DNA of 64,000 nt from Dechloromonas denitrificans. Lineage in GTDB: Bacteria > Pseudomonadota > Gammaproteobacteria > Burkholderiales > Rhodocyclaceae. A model generated the notes under the pieces. It saw only the letters and a list, made by a program, of their open reading frames with translations. It searched no databases and was not told where the DNA came from. Shown one piece after another: positions 29,372 to 38,763 of this stretch. The stretch lies in contig NZ_CP075187.1 in assembly GCF_020510665.1 (NCBI RefSeq), positions 1,632,501-1,696,500 on the forward strand, in the 5' to 3' direction. The position numbers and the translations under genes are program-made. How positions within the stretch are numbered: position 1 is the stretch's first letter; every line of letters begins with the position of its first letter.

Positions 29372-29664
29372 AGGAACTCTTGTCTCGTTATGACTTTGGT
29401 GCAGGGTTATACCACGGTTTTGTCAGGATGCAAGGCTTGCCGAGCGGTGAGTGGTTCAACACGGTTCAAAGTCTGTCGCACGTCATTTGATGTACCGCAA
29501 ATTGCTGGCGCTACGGCGGGATGTCTGGCTGGCTGGATTGCCGCGGTCGACATTTGATCAAGGCCAATTTTGATCTTGCAATGGTGATTCTGTGGTCACT
29601 TCGCGGGCTCTTGTGATTGAATAGCGGGCGCGCCTGATGCGCGTATTCACGAGGAGATTCAGCC
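29372..29664. other. divergent intergenic region between lplT and lysR
   Basis: About 290 bp without a credible gene. It must hold the promoters of lplT (minus) and of lysR-alr-radA (plus). A copy of the frequent nonamer GCGGTCGAC lies near 29545. GAGGAGATTC just before 29665 is the lysR ribosome binding site. I see no strong sigma-70 pair and no named operator. Confidence 0.4.
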
Positions 29665-30567
29665 ATGGCCGATCGGCGTTTGCAGGTTTTTCATGCCGTA
29701 GCCAAGCACTTGAGTTTTACCCGGGCGGCCGATGCCTTGTTCATGACCCAACCGGCGGTTACTTTCCAGATCAAGCAACTGGAAGAGCAATTTGCCACGC
29801 GTCTCTTCGAGCGCCGCCACGGCAGCATTTCCCTGACGCCGGCCGGCGAGCTGGTGCTGGGGTATGCCGTCAAGATCCTTGCGTTGTCGGACGAAATGGA
29901 AACCCGCCTGTCGGAAATGACCGGCGAAATGCGCGGCCCCTTGCTGGTTGGCGCCAGTACGACGATTGCCGAATTCATGCTGCCGCGCGTCCTCGGCGAA
30001 TTCAATGCGCTGTATCCCCAGGTTCGGGCCCGGCTGATCGTTGCCAATTCGGAAAGCATTGAAGGCCGTGTTGCCGAACATACGCTGGATGTCGGCCTGA
30101 TTGAGGCGCCGGCCAAAATCGCCGGTTTGAACAGCCAGATCTGTTGTGAGGATGAGTTGCAGGTGATTTGTGCCCCGGACTATCCTCTGGCTGATAAAAA
30201 ATCGGTTACTCCGCGCATGCTGGCCGATTACGAATATATCTCCCGCGAGCCGGGCTCCGGTACACGTGAAATTACCGATGATTATTTCCGCCGCAACAAG
30301 GTGGCGCCGGAAGGGCTCAAGGTCCAGATGGAACTTGGTAGCCCGGAGGCGCTCAAGGGCGTTGTATCCACCGGGCTCGGTTTTGCCATCGTCTCGCGTG
30401 CCGTGGTCGACAAGGAAACCCAACTGGGCGTGCTTGCTTCGGTTCCTCTCGATCCACCGCTGACACGCAGTCTTTATCTGGTTCATCCGAACGACCGTTT
30501 CCAGTCCCGGGTGACCGGTACCTTTATCGAATTTGCCAAGAGCAAGCTGAAAGAACTGGCTTCATGA
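29665..30567 (+). CDS. LysR-family transcriptional regulator (CysL/YeiE-like)
   Basis: 300 residues. The N-terminal winged helix-turn-helix is RRLQVFHAVAKHLSFTRAADALFMTQPAVTF in two halves, followed by the linker helix and a two-lobed effector domain (LVGASTTIAEFMLP, then SREPGSGTRE). The effector-domain sequence resembles CysL/YeiE regulators of sulfur or anion metabolism, an inference from pattern. GAGGAG lies eight to thirteen bases before the ATG. Its stop overlaps the alr start by ATGA, so it is co-expressed with alanine racemase. Confidence 0.9.
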   Translation: MADRRLQVFHAVAKHLSFTRAADALFMTQPAVTFQIKQLEEQFATRLFERRHGSISLTPAGELVLGYAVKILALSDEMETRLSEMTGEMRGPLLVGASTTIAEFMLPRVLGEFNALYPQVRARLIVANSESIEGRVAEHTLDVGLIEAPAKIAGLNSQICCEDELQVICAPDYPLADKKSVTPRMLADYEYISREPGSGTREITDDYFRRNKVAPEGLKVQMELGSPEALKGVVSTGLGFAIVSRAVVDKETQLGVLASVPLDPPLTRSLYLVHPNDRFQSRVTGTFIEFAKSKLKELAS

Positions 30568-31658
30568 AAACATCTCGTCCGATCCGTGCCCGAATCTCTC
30601 CGGAGGCCATTCGTCACAATTACCAACTGGCCAAAAAAATCGCGCCCGCCTCGAAAGCCTGGGCGGTGATCAAGGCCAATGCCTACGGCCATGGTCAATG
30701 GCGTGCCGTCGAGGCATTGCGCGAGGTGGCTGACGGTTTTGCCGTGCTTGAGTGCGAAAACGCGCTGGCTTTGCGTGAAGCTGGCATCACGCAGCCGATT
30801 CTGCTGCTCGAAGGATTTTTCAGCGCGCGCGATGTTCGTGCGGTGATCGAGCATCGTTTGACGACAGTCATTCATTGTGCCGAGCAACTTGAGATGCTGC
30901 TCGGCTCGGCTACACCGGAAACCCGTCTCGATATCTGTCTCAAACTGAATACTGGGATGAATCGTCTGGGATTCGATGCGCCGGGCTTGCAAGCGGCACT
31001 CACGGCGCTGGCTGGGTTTCCCGGTATTGCGGTGACCTTGATGAGTCACTTTGCCGAAGCCGATGGCGAGCGGGGCGTTGAGTGGCAGCTGGAGCGTTTC
31101 AGCGCCATGGCAGGCAACTGGCCGGGACCGGTCTGCCTGGCAAATTCGGCGGCCATTCTGCGCCATCCGGGAAGCCATACCGACTGGGTCCGGCCGGGCA
31201 TCATGCTTTATGGTGCCAGTCCGTTTGATGATCAAACTGCGGCTGAACTTGGGCTGAAGCCGGCAATGGCGCTGGAAAGTGCCATCATCGGTATCCAGAA
31301 CCTGCTTCCGGGAGATCGGGTCGGTTATGGCGGCAGTTTTACCGCAGACCAACCGATGCGCATCGGTATCGTTGCTTGCGGGTATGCCGATGGTTATCCA
31401 CGGCATGCGCCCAGCGGTACGCCGATCATGGTCATGGGGCAGCGGACGCGGACGGTTGGTCGTGTTTCGATGGATATGCTGGCCTGCGACCTGAGTCAGA
31501 TTCCGGCTGCCGGCCTCGGTTCGCCGGTGACGCTCTGGGGCCGCGGCATTGCCGGTGAACTGCCGGCTGACGAGGTTGCTGCGGCAGCCGGTACGATTGC
31601 CTACGAACTGTTTTGTGCGCTGGCGCCCCGTGTGCCGGTCAGCATTGGGGATATTTGA
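30564..31658 (+). CDS. alr: alanine racemase
   Basis: 364-residue PLP enzyme that makes D-alanine for peptidoglycan. The PLP lysine lies in WAVIKANAYGHG near residue 34, and the catalytic tyrosine is in RVGYGGSF near residue 255. The conserved GRVSMDML and the C-terminal ALAPRVPVSIG are present. It overlaps the lysR stop by ATGA, and radA begins immediately after its TGA. Confidence 0.95.
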   Translation: MKTSRPIRARISPEAIRHNYQLAKKIAPASKAWAVIKANAYGHGQWRAVEALREVADGFAVLECENALALREAGITQPILLLEGFFSARDVRAVIEHRLTTVIHCAEQLEMLLGSATPETRLDICLKLNTGMNRLGFDAPGLQAALTALAGFPGIAVTLMSHFAEADGERGVEWQLERFSAMAGNWPGPVCLANSAAILRHPGSHTDWVRPGIMLYGASPFDDQTAAELGLKPAMALESAIIGIQNLLPGDRVGYGGSFTADQPMRIGIVACGYADGYPRHAPSGTPIMVMGQRTRTVGRVSMDMLACDLSQIPAAGLGSPVTLWGRGIAGELPADEVAAAAGTIAYELFCALAPRVPVSIGDI

Positions 31659-33017
31659 GTGGCCAAGGCGAAGTCGATTTACAGCTGTACCGAATGTGGT
31701 GCCACGAGTCCGAAATGGCAAGGCCAGTGTCCTGGCTGCAATGCATGGAACACCCTGGTCGAGAGCGTGGCCGAGAAGGTGACCGGGCATCGCTTCGAGT
31801 CGCTGGCCCCGACGGCCCGGTTGCAGAATCTTTCAGAGATCGAAGCACGCGAAACCGAACGCATTCCGACCGGAATCAGCGAGTTCGATCGGGCGCTGGG
31901 CGGTGGTCTGGTGCCGGGCGGCGTCGTGCTGATCGGTGGCGATCCGGGCATCGGTAAAAGTACCTTGTTGTTACAGGCGCTGGCGCACCTGGCCGAGTCG
32001 AACAAGGTGCTTTACGTCACCGGCGAGGAGTCCGGCGAGCAGGTTGCCTTGCGGGCCCGGCGCCTGAGTCTCGAAACCCGGAAACTGACGTTGATGGCCG
32101 AGATTAACCTGGAGCGAATTCTGTCCACCCTGCAGGCCGAGCTACCCCAGGTGGCGGTGATCGATTCGATCCAGACCTTGTGGTCCGATCAATTGTCCAG
32201 TGCGCCGGGGTCGGTTGCTCAGGTGCGCGAGTGTTCCGCACAACTGACCCGGCTGGCCAAGCAGGCCGGCATCACGATCATTCTGGTCGGACATGTGACC
32301 AAGGACGGGGCGCTGGCCGGGCCGCGCGTGCTCGAACACATCGTCGATACCGTACTGTATTTTGAAGGCGATACACATTCGAGTTTCCGCCTGGTCCGGG
32401 CCGTCAAGAACCGCTTTGGCGCGGTCAACGAACTCGGGGTTTTTGCCATGACCGACAAGGGATTGAAAGGCGTGAACAATCCCTCGGCCCTGTTCTTGTC
32501 GCAGCATGGTCAGGATGTGCCAGGCTCTTGTGTGATGGTGACGCAGGAAGGAACGCGACCGTTGCTGGTTGAAATTCAGGCATTGGTCGATACTGCGCAT
32601 GGCAATCCGCGTCGCCTGACTGTCGGGCTGGATGCGCAACGGTTGGCCATGTTGCTGGCGGTGCTGCATCGCCATGCCGGCGTGGTTTGCTTTGATCAGG
32701 ATGTCTTCGTCAATGCGGTCGGTGGGGTCAAGATTGCCGAGCCAGCTGCTGATTTGGCGGTGATTTTGTCAATCACATCTTCCTTGAAAAACAAAGCATT
32801 GCCATCGAAACTTATTGTGTTTGGTGAGGTTGGTCTAGCGGGTGAGGTGCGCCCGGCGCCGCGTGGCCAGGAGCGTCTCAAGGAGGCTGCCAAGCTTGGC
32901 TTTACCCGTGCCTTGATTCCCGAAGCCAATCGCCCGAAACAGGCGATTCCCGGTATGGAGGTGATTGCCGTGCGCCGTGTTGAAGAGGCCGTGACGCGGC
33001 TGCGCGAGCTTGATTAA
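31659..33017 (+). CDS. radA: DNA repair protein RadA
   Basis: 452 residues. It processes recombination intermediates by branch migration. Order: a four-cysteine zinc finger (CTECGATSPKWQGQCPGC), a RecA-like ATPase with GDPGIGKSTL, the RadA-specific KNRFG motif (VKNRFGAVNE) and a C-terminal Lon-protease-like domain (VGGVKIAEPAADL). It starts with GTG directly after the alr TGA. Length and motifs match the family, so the call is firm. Confidence 0.96.
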   Translation: MAKAKSIYSCTECGATSPKWQGQCPGCNAWNTLVESVAEKVTGHRFESLAPTARLQNLSEIEARETERIPTGISEFDRALGGGLVPGGVVLIGGDPGIGKSTLLLQALAHLAESNKVLYVTGEESGEQVALRARRLSLETRKLTLMAEINLERILSTLQAELPQVAVIDSIQTLWSDQLSSAPGSVAQVRECSAQLTRLAKQAGITIILVGHVTKDGALAGPRVLEHIVDTVLYFEGDTHSSFRLVRAVKNRFGAVNELGVFAMTDKGLKGVNNPSALFLSQHGQDVPGSCVMVTQEGTRPLLVEIQALVDTAHGNPRRLTVGLDAQRLAMLLAVLHRHAGVVCFDQDVFVNAVGGVKIAEPAADLAVILSITSSLKNKALPSKLIVFGEVGLAGEVRPAPRGQERLKEAAKLGFTRALIPEANRPKQAIPGMEVIAVRRVEEAVTRLRELD

Positions 33018-33056
33018 GTTCGCCGCATTGCTGCCGGGCTGGCCCGGAGCTGGTCG

Positions 33057-35543
33057 ATGATACGTCTGGCCTGGCGGCTACTCGGGCGCGAACTGCGCTC
33101 CGGCGAGTTGCGCTTGTTGTTTGCTGCCCTGGTCATTGCGGTTGCGTCGGTGACGGCCGTCGGCTTCTTTGCCGACCGGATTCGGCTGGCGCTTGAGCGC
33201 GAGGCGCAGCAACTGATGGGCGGCGATTTGTTGTTGATTGCGGATCAGGCTTGGTCGCCTGAGGTGCTCGCCGAGACGCGACAGCAGGATTTGCAGCTGG
33301 CTGAAACCCTGATTTTCCCCAGCATGGTCATGGCTGGCGAGCAGGTACAACTGGCCGATATCAAGGCGGTCGGCAGCAGCTATCCCTTGCGTGGGCAATT
33401 GTCCGTGACGACACAGTCCGGAGCCGGGAGTGCCGCGGTCGACCATGGTCCCGAGCCCGGTTTCGTGTGGCTCGACGAGCGTCTGGCCGGCGCGCTGAAA
33501 ATTGATGTCGGGGGAACGTTGACCGTCGGATTGCTCCACCTGAAGGTGGGCGGCATCCTGCTCCAGGAGCCGGATCGCGGCGTCAATTTCTTTACCCTGG
33601 CGCCGCGCCTGATGATGCATCTTGATGACCTGCCGGCGAGTGGCTTGATTCAGGAAGGTGCGCGCATCAGCTACCGCTTGTTGCTGGCCGGCGAACCCGA
33701 GCGCATTGCTGCTTTCAAAAACTGGCTGGAGCCGCGTTTGTTGCGCGGTCAACGTCTTGAAAACACGCAAAATGCCCGCCCTGAAATTCGCAGCGCGCTG
33801 GATCGGGCGCAGCGCTTTTTGGGCCTGGCGACCCTGTTGACCGTGATACTTGCTGCCGTAGCGGTGGTCTTGGCGGCTCGTCGCTACATGCAGCGCCATC
33901 TCGATGCCTGCGCCGTCATGCGCTGTCTGGGTTTAACGCAACGGCGCCTGGTCGGCCTGCATTTCCTGATTTATTGCGGCCTGGCCGTTCTGGCGGCGGC
34001 TTGCGGGTGTCTGCTCGGATTCCTTGCCCATTTTGCGTTGCTTCAGTCACTGTCCGGTTGGCTGGGTATCAGCCTGCCGCTGCCGGGCTGGCTTCCTGTC
34101 TGGCAGGGGTGCGCTGTTGCGGCTGTCCTGTTGTTCGGTTTTGCCTTGCCGCCGTTGATCCAACTGGGGCAAGTGCCTGTTTTGCGGGTCCTGCGCCGCG
34201 AACTGGGTGCGCCCAAGGCTTCCTTGCTGGGGGCTTATTTGTTCGGCCTGGCCTGGCTGGCGGCGCTGGTCGTGCTGGTTGCCGGCGATTGGCGCATGGG
34301 CTGTCTGGCTTTGGCCGGCTTTGCTTGCGCCTTCGGTGTTTTCTGGCTGATCGCCCGGTTGGCGGTGCGTGCTGCGGCACCATTTCGGCATGGCGGCGGA
34401 TTTGGTTGGCGTCAGGGACTGGCCAATTTGTCACGGCATGGCACAGCGAGCAGCATCCAGATTGTTGCGCTGGCGATCGGCTTGATGGCCATGCTTTTGC
34501 TGACGGTGACCCGGGTTGAATTGCTTGATGCCTGGCGCAAGGCAACGCCGCCGGATGCGCCGAATCGTTTCCTGATCAATATCCAGCCGCACCAACGCGA
34601 TGCCTTGGTCCATTTGTTGGCTGATGCCGGCATTCAGGCCGAACTGGCACCGATGGCGCGGGCCCGTTTGTTGCAAATCGGCGAGCGGCGCGTCAGTGCG
34701 GCCAGTTTTCCCGAGGATGAGCGGGCGCAAAGACTGGTTGAGCGTGAGTTCAATTTATCCTGGCGGCAAAGCTTGCCACCGGGAAACACGCTCGCGGCCG
34801 GTCGCTGGTTTGCGCCGGAAGAGTCGGGGCAGGGCGTCGCTTCGGTCGAGGCTGGCTTGGCCAGGACGCTGGGGATACAGCTCGGTGATGATTTGCTGTT
34901 CAGCGTTGCCGGCATCGAGAAAAAACTTCGGGTGGTCAATTTGCGCAAGCTCGACTGGGAGTCGATGCGGGTCAATTTTTTCGTCCTGACACCGCCGGGC
35001 ATCATGGATGAAGTGGCGACCAGCTATATCACCAGTTTTCATCTGCCACCCGGGAACAGCGCTTTGAATGGCCAACTACTGGCGCAGTTTCCCAATATCA
35101 CGCTGATCGATGTCAGTACCGTGTTGCGCCAGCTTGAAACGGTCATGTCCCAGGTGTCTGCGGCCATCCAGTTTATTTTTCTGTTTACTTTGGTGGCGGG
35201 TGGCGTAGTCCTTTATTCAGCCCTGTTCAGTGCCTTCGATGAACGCCGGCATACCTTGGCGCTGATGCGTGCGCTCGGTGCGCAGCGCCGGCAATTGCGC
35301 CAAGCGATGATCGTCGAATTGGCCGCAACGGGTGCGTTGGCAGGTTTGATTGCAGCCCTGGGGGCCGAGTTGCTCGGTCAACTGATCGCCAGGCAGGTTT
35401 TTCAGATGGCGTTGGCGACCAATTTCACTTTGTTTTTCGGGACGGCCCTAGTTGGTGCAGCCTTGTCGACTTCAACGGGCTGGCTGGCCCTGCGCGCCTT
35501 GTTGGCGACGCCGCCTTTGCAGGTCTTGCGGAACGGGCTTTGA
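33057..35543 (+). CDS. FtsX-type ABC transporter permease (YbbP-like)
   Basis: 828-residue permease. One N-terminal membrane helix precedes a large periplasmic domain. A first FtsX block then lies around residues 255-450 (FLGLATLLTVILAA and following helices), and a second FtsX block at the C-terminus (FIFLFTLVAGGVVLY, ALMRALGAQRRQLRQ). It matches YbbP, which normally pairs with the ATPase YbbA; no ATPase gene is adjacent here, so its partner must be encoded elsewhere. The gene starts 39 bp after radA. Confidence 0.9.
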   Translation: MIRLAWRLLGRELRSGELRLLFAALVIAVASVTAVGFFADRIRLALEREAQQLMGGDLLLIADQAWSPEVLAETRQQDLQLAETLIFPSMVMAGEQVQLADIKAVGSSYPLRGQLSVTTQSGAGSAAVDHGPEPGFVWLDERLAGALKIDVGGTLTVGLLHLKVGGILLQEPDRGVNFFTLAPRLMMHLDDLPASGLIQEGARISYRLLLAGEPERIAAFKNWLEPRLLRGQRLENTQNARPEIRSALDRAQRFLGLATLLTVILAAVAVVLAARRYMQRHLDACAVMRCLGLTQRRLVGLHFLIYCGLAVLAAACGCLLGFLAHFALLQSLSGWLGISLPLPGWLPVWQGCAVAAVLLFGFALPPLIQLGQVPVLRVLRRELGAPKASLLGAYLFGLAWLAALVVLVAGDWRMGCLALAGFACAFGVFWLIARLAVRAAAPFRHGGGFGWRQGLANLSRHGTASSIQIVALAIGLMAMLLLTVTRVELLDAWRKATPPDAPNRFLINIQPHQRDALVHLLADAGIQAELAPMARARLLQIGERRVSAASFPEDERAQRLVEREFNLSWRQSLPPGNTLAAGRWFAPEESGQGVASVEAGLARTLGIQLGDDLLFSVAGIEKKLRVVNLRKLDWESMRVNFFVLTPPGIMDEVATSYITSFHLPPGNSALNGQLLAQFPNITLIDVSTVLRQLETVMSQVSAAIQFIFLFTLVAGGVVLYSALFSAFDERRHTLALMRALGAQRRQLRQAMIVELAATGALAGLIAALGAELLGQLIARQVFQMALATNFTLFFGTALVGAALSTSTGWLALRALLATPPLQVLRNGL

Positions 35544-35608
35544 AAGCTTGAATAGTTTCTTGCTGTATTGTCCGTAAAATAACGGGCTGAATTGATTTGG
35601 AGTCGAGC

Positions 35609-36067
35609 ATGACAATGAAGCAAGTACTCTGCGCAACAGCTGTCGGGATGGTGCTGTGCGCCCAGCCGGCATCGGCCGAAGTGCCGGCCGGGATGGTCAA
35701 GACGGCCAACGGCACCGTCAATATCGAGCGTTCAGGCCAGAAGCTGGCCGCAGCAGTAGGCACGCCGGTGTATCAATCGGATCGCTTGCGTACCGGTGGC
35801 GATGGTTCGGTCGGGGTAACCTTGCGCGACCAGACCATTCTTTCGGCAGGGCCAAACTCGTTGGTCGCGGTCGATAAATTCAATTTTGACAACACGACGC
35901 AGGCTGGCGCGATCTCCATCCTGATCCGTAAAGGGACCTTGCTTGTGGCCTCTGGCCGGATAGCCAAGCAGACACCGGAGTCGGTCGATTTCCATACGCC
36001 GACTTCAGTGCTGGGTGTGCGCGGTACGGAATTCGTCATCGAGGTTGATGGGAGTGACGATGAATAA
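35609..36067 (+). CDS. exported FecR-domain protein
   Basis: 152 residues. The signal peptide is MTMKQVLCATAVGMVLCAQ to ASA (cleavage near residue 25). The rest is a FecR domain: GTPVYQSDRLRTGGDGSVGVTLRD, then SILIRKGTLLVASGRIAK and FHTPTSVLGVRGTEF. The motif VRGTEF is typical. The start has GGAG six bases upstream; an in-frame TTG at 35597 is less likely. FecR proteins of this periplasmic type are often neighbours of CHASE2 proteins, and one is found here on the opposite strand. It overlaps the lipoprotein gene by 8 bp. Confidence 0.85.
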   Translation: MTMKQVLCATAVGMVLCAQPASAEVPAGMVKTANGTVNIERSGQKLAAAVGTPVYQSDRLRTGGDGSVGVTLRDQTILSAGPNSLVAVDKFNFDNTTQAGAISILIRKGTLLVASGRIAKQTPESVDFHTPTSVLGVRGTEFVIEVDGSDDE

Positions 36068-36644
36068 GATTCTTGTGCCGATGTGCCTGGTGAGTCTGCT
36101 GCTGGCGGCGTGCACCAGCGAACGAGTGGTCTTGTTGCCGTCTGCCGACGGCCGCCCGAGTGCGGTGGTCGTGCGTGATGCCAAGGGTGAGTTGTTGCTC
36201 AATGAGCCTTATGCCGGGACTTATCGCCGGGGTGGAAGCAATGACAGCTATCGCTCGACGCCTGAAGAGGTCCAGGAGCGCTTTGGGGCCGCACTGGCCG
36301 CCCAGCCGATCCGTCCGAGCAGCTACCTGCTTTATTTTCAGCAAGGCGGCAATGTCCTGACCCCTGAGTCACAGGCAGATTTTGTCCGTGTCCGTCAGGA
36401 AATTGCCGAGCGTCCTGCGGTTGAGGTGATGGTCATCGGCCACACCGATCGTGTCGGCAGCCTGCAGGCCAATGACAGTCTGTCGGCCAAGCGGGCGGAG
36501 GCCGTGCGCGGCATGTTGATCGAGGCCGGCGTTCCTGCCGAGAAACTCGAAGCCATCGGGCGAGGCGAGCGCGATCCGCTGGTTGCAACGGAAGATGAAG
36601 TGGCCGAAGCCAAAAACCGGCGCGTTGAAATCAGCGTTCGCTGA
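36060..36644 (+). CDS. OmpA-family peptidoglycan-binding lipoprotein
   Basis: 194 residues. The lipobox LLAAC, with cysteine at about residue 17, follows a short hydrophobic signal. The C-terminal 100 residues form an OmpA-C domain: YLLYFQQGGNVLTPES, VMVIGHTDRVGS, DSLSAKRAEAVRGML, EAIGRGERDP and NRRVEISV, including the aspartate and arginine that bind diaminopimelate. It is expected to anchor to the outer or inner membrane and to peptidoglycan. It overlaps fecR at its start and its 3' end overlaps the convergent CHASE2 gene by 14 bp. Confidence 0.88.
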   Translation: MNKILVPMCLVSLLLAACTSERVVLLPSADGRPSAVVVRDAKGELLLNEPYAGTYRRGGSNDSYRSTPEEVQERFGAALAAQPIRPSSYLLYFQQGGNVLTPESQADFVRVRQEIAERPAVEVMVIGHTDRVGSLQANDSLSAKRAEAVRGMLIEAGVPAEKLEAIGRGERDPLVATEDEVAEAKNRRVEISVR

Positions 36645-38763
36645 GCGGTCGACCGTGCCAGCGTAAGAGCATCAGCGTCAGGTCATCCGCTGCCGGTTGG
36701 CCTGACTCGAATGCTCGGACGCTGTCACGTAGCTGGCCGGCAAGCTCGACAAGATCGCGCTCGCTTGCTGCCAGCAATTGTTCTTCGAGACGTTGGCTGC
36801 CGAACATCGTCGAGCCGTTGTCAGCTTCGGTAATACCATCGGTGAACAGACAGAGTAAATCGTCGGCTTCCAATCGGGTACGGGCTGACTCGAATGGATA
36901 GTCACCGAGCGCGCAGAGCGGCGGGCCGCCCTGTTCGGCGGTGTCAAGCCGTGAAATGCATCCCCGGCGGACAAGCAGCGGCGCGTCGTGGCCGGCGCTG
37001 ACATAGTCCAGCCAACCGGATTCGACATCCAGAACAGCCATGAATGAAGTGACGAAAAGGTATTCCGGGTTGGCTCTGCTCAGCTCGGTTTCAAGATGCC
37101 GCACGGCCTCGGCCAGCGATGTGCCCTGACGTGTCAATGTGCCGGTCAGTGTTTTTGAAATGGCCATAAACAGGCTGGCAGGCACCCCCTTGCCGGATAC
37201 GTCGCCGATCACCAGGCAAAGATGCTGCGGATCGAGCATGAAACAGTCGTAGTAATCTCCACCGACGGCGCGAGCCGGCTCAAGCAGGGCAGCAATCGAA
37301 AAACGTGGCTCGTTGCCAAAGAGACGCTGCGGATCGGGCAGCAAACCCATCTGGATACGTCGTGCGGCATCCAGTTCGCCATTGATTCTGGCTGCTTCCT
37401 CACGACTGGCCTGTAACTGGCGTGCGTTGTCGCGACGCTGTGCGTCGGCCGTGATCAGGGTGTTGCTCAGCAGCGAGGTGAATACCGGGCTGAGCATCAG
37501 GGCTAGCGTCGGGCCATCGAACAGCCATTGACCCGTGAAGAAAGCGAGATAACCGGCACCGATGATCAGGCCGCCCAATCCGGCAAAGCTGAAAATGGCA
37601 TAGCGAGGCTTGAGTGCCGGGACCGCCAGGATCAGGAAAATTCCGCCGAGCAGCAAGGCGATCAGTTCCAGTTTTTCCATCCAGAAGGGACGTTGCAGTG
37701 CCGAGCCGCTGAGCAAGCTCTCGATGACCTGCGCGTGAATGTCGATGCCCGGCAAACTGTCGCCCAGCGGGGTCATGATGCGATCCTGCAGGCCGGTGGT
37801 ATTGAAGCCGATGATCACGAAACGCGACTGGAAAAACTCGGGGGAGTATTTGCCGGCCAGAACGTCGGCCGCCGAAAGGTAGTAATTCGAATTGGCCCGC
37901 CCATAGTGCAACAACAGCTCGCCGTTGCTTTGAGTCGGCAGGCGGTAACTGCCAAGCGCGATTGCCGTCATGCCATGCCGGTCAAACTCCACGATGGGCG
38001 AACTGTCCTCGCCGAGTGCCTGCCTGACCATTTCCAGCGGCAGGGAGAACAAGGGATGATCGCCGACCATGGCCAGTGCCGGTACGCGCCGGACAATGCC
38101 GCGTTCGTTTTCCTGGTGAAGCCTGTCCGGGCCGCTATTGATCAAGCCGACGCCGCCGGCCGCGGCTTCAAGCGCGGAAAGGCTGCTCAAGGCGCTTTCA
38201 TAGTGGCTCAGTTCGACGCGAGTTTTTTCGTCCAGCGCAGGCATCGCGGGGTATTTTCCGGGCAGGCGGGCGCCGGGTAGTGGATTGTTCAATCCGGCCA
38301 GTGCTAGGACGGTTGGTGTTTTTCCTTTGATTGCCTCAGCCAGCAATTGGTCCGGTTTTGGCAGCCGGTTCAAGGATTCACGATTCAGATGGGGCATTCT
38401 GGCGGCGAGAATGTCCGGGCTGTAACGATCGCGCTCGGCAAAGATGATATCCAGGCCGATAGCCAGCGGCTGGCTGGCTTGTATCGTGGTGACCAGTTGC
38501 GCCATCAGGTCGCGCGGCCAGGGCCACTGGCCGTATTGGTGCAGGCTGTTGCTATCGATACCGACGACAATGACCGGTTCGTCGAGTCGCGGTCGCGGCA
38601 TCTGGCGCTGGTAGCGGTCAAACTGGGCATTGCGCAGACTGGCGAGGGGTGTCTGGTCGATCTGAACCAGTGCCAGGCTGGCCAGCGCCAGGAAAACCAG
38701 GGGCAGGGCTCGGCCACGACCGGCCCGGATCAAGGCAAGAATGATCCGGGTGGCCTTGCTCAC
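36631..38763 (-). CDS. CHASE2-PP2C (SpoIIE-type) membrane phosphatase
   Basis: 710 residues. After one N-terminal membrane helix, residues 35-330 are a periplasmic CHASE2 sensor (VIVVGIDSNSLHQYGQWPWPR, FVIIGFNTTGLQDR). Two or three membrane helices follow (residues 355-435), then a short coiled coil and a PP2C/SpoIIE phosphatase with RRIQMGLLPDP, GGDYYD, VIGDVSGKGVPASLF and CLFTDGITEA, which hold the metal-binding aspartates. It should dephosphorylate a STAS protein; one is encoded two genes upstream. The GTG start overlaps the preceding stop. CHASE2 is usually linked to adenylate cyclase or kinase outputs, so this fusion is of interest. Confidence 0.92.
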   Translation of the reverse strand: MSKATRIILALIRAGRGRALPLVFLALASLALVQIDQTPLASLRNAQFDRYQRQMPRPRLDEPVIVVGIDSNSLHQYGQWPWPRDLMAQLVTTIQASQPLAIGLDIIFAERDRYSPDILAARMPHLNRESLNRLPKPDQLLAEAIKGKTPTVLALAGLNNPLPGARLPGKYPAMPALDEKTRVELSHYESALSSLSALEAAAGGVGLINSGPDRLHQENERGIVRRVPALAMVGDHPLFSLPLEMVRQALGEDSSPIVEFDRHGMTAIALGSYRLPTQSNGELLLHYGRANSNYYLSAADVLAGKYSPEFFQSRFVIIGFNTTGLQDRIMTPLGDSLPGIDIHAQVIESLLSGSALQRPFWMEKLELIALLLGGIFLILAVPALKPRYAIFSFAGLGGLIIGAGYLAFFTGQWLFDGPTLALMLSPVFTSLLSNTLITADAQRRDNARQLQASREEAARINGELDAARRIQMGLLPDPQRLFGNEPRFSIAALLEPARAVGGDYYDCFMLDPQHLCLVIGDVSGKGVPASLFMAISKTLTGTLTRQGTSLAEAVRHLETELSRANPEYLFVTSFMAVLDVESGWLDYVSAGHDAPLLVRRGCISRLDTAEQGGPPLCALGDYPFESARTRLEADDLLCLFTDGITEADNGSTMFGSQRLEEQLLAASERDLVELAGQLRDSVRAFESGQPAADDLTLMLLRWHGRPLSER

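Noticed and set aside
29372..29664. A small gene or RNA in the lplT-lysR gap
   Set aside because: No frame with a start, ribosome binding site and protein-like composition, and no strong hairpin-plus-T-tract.
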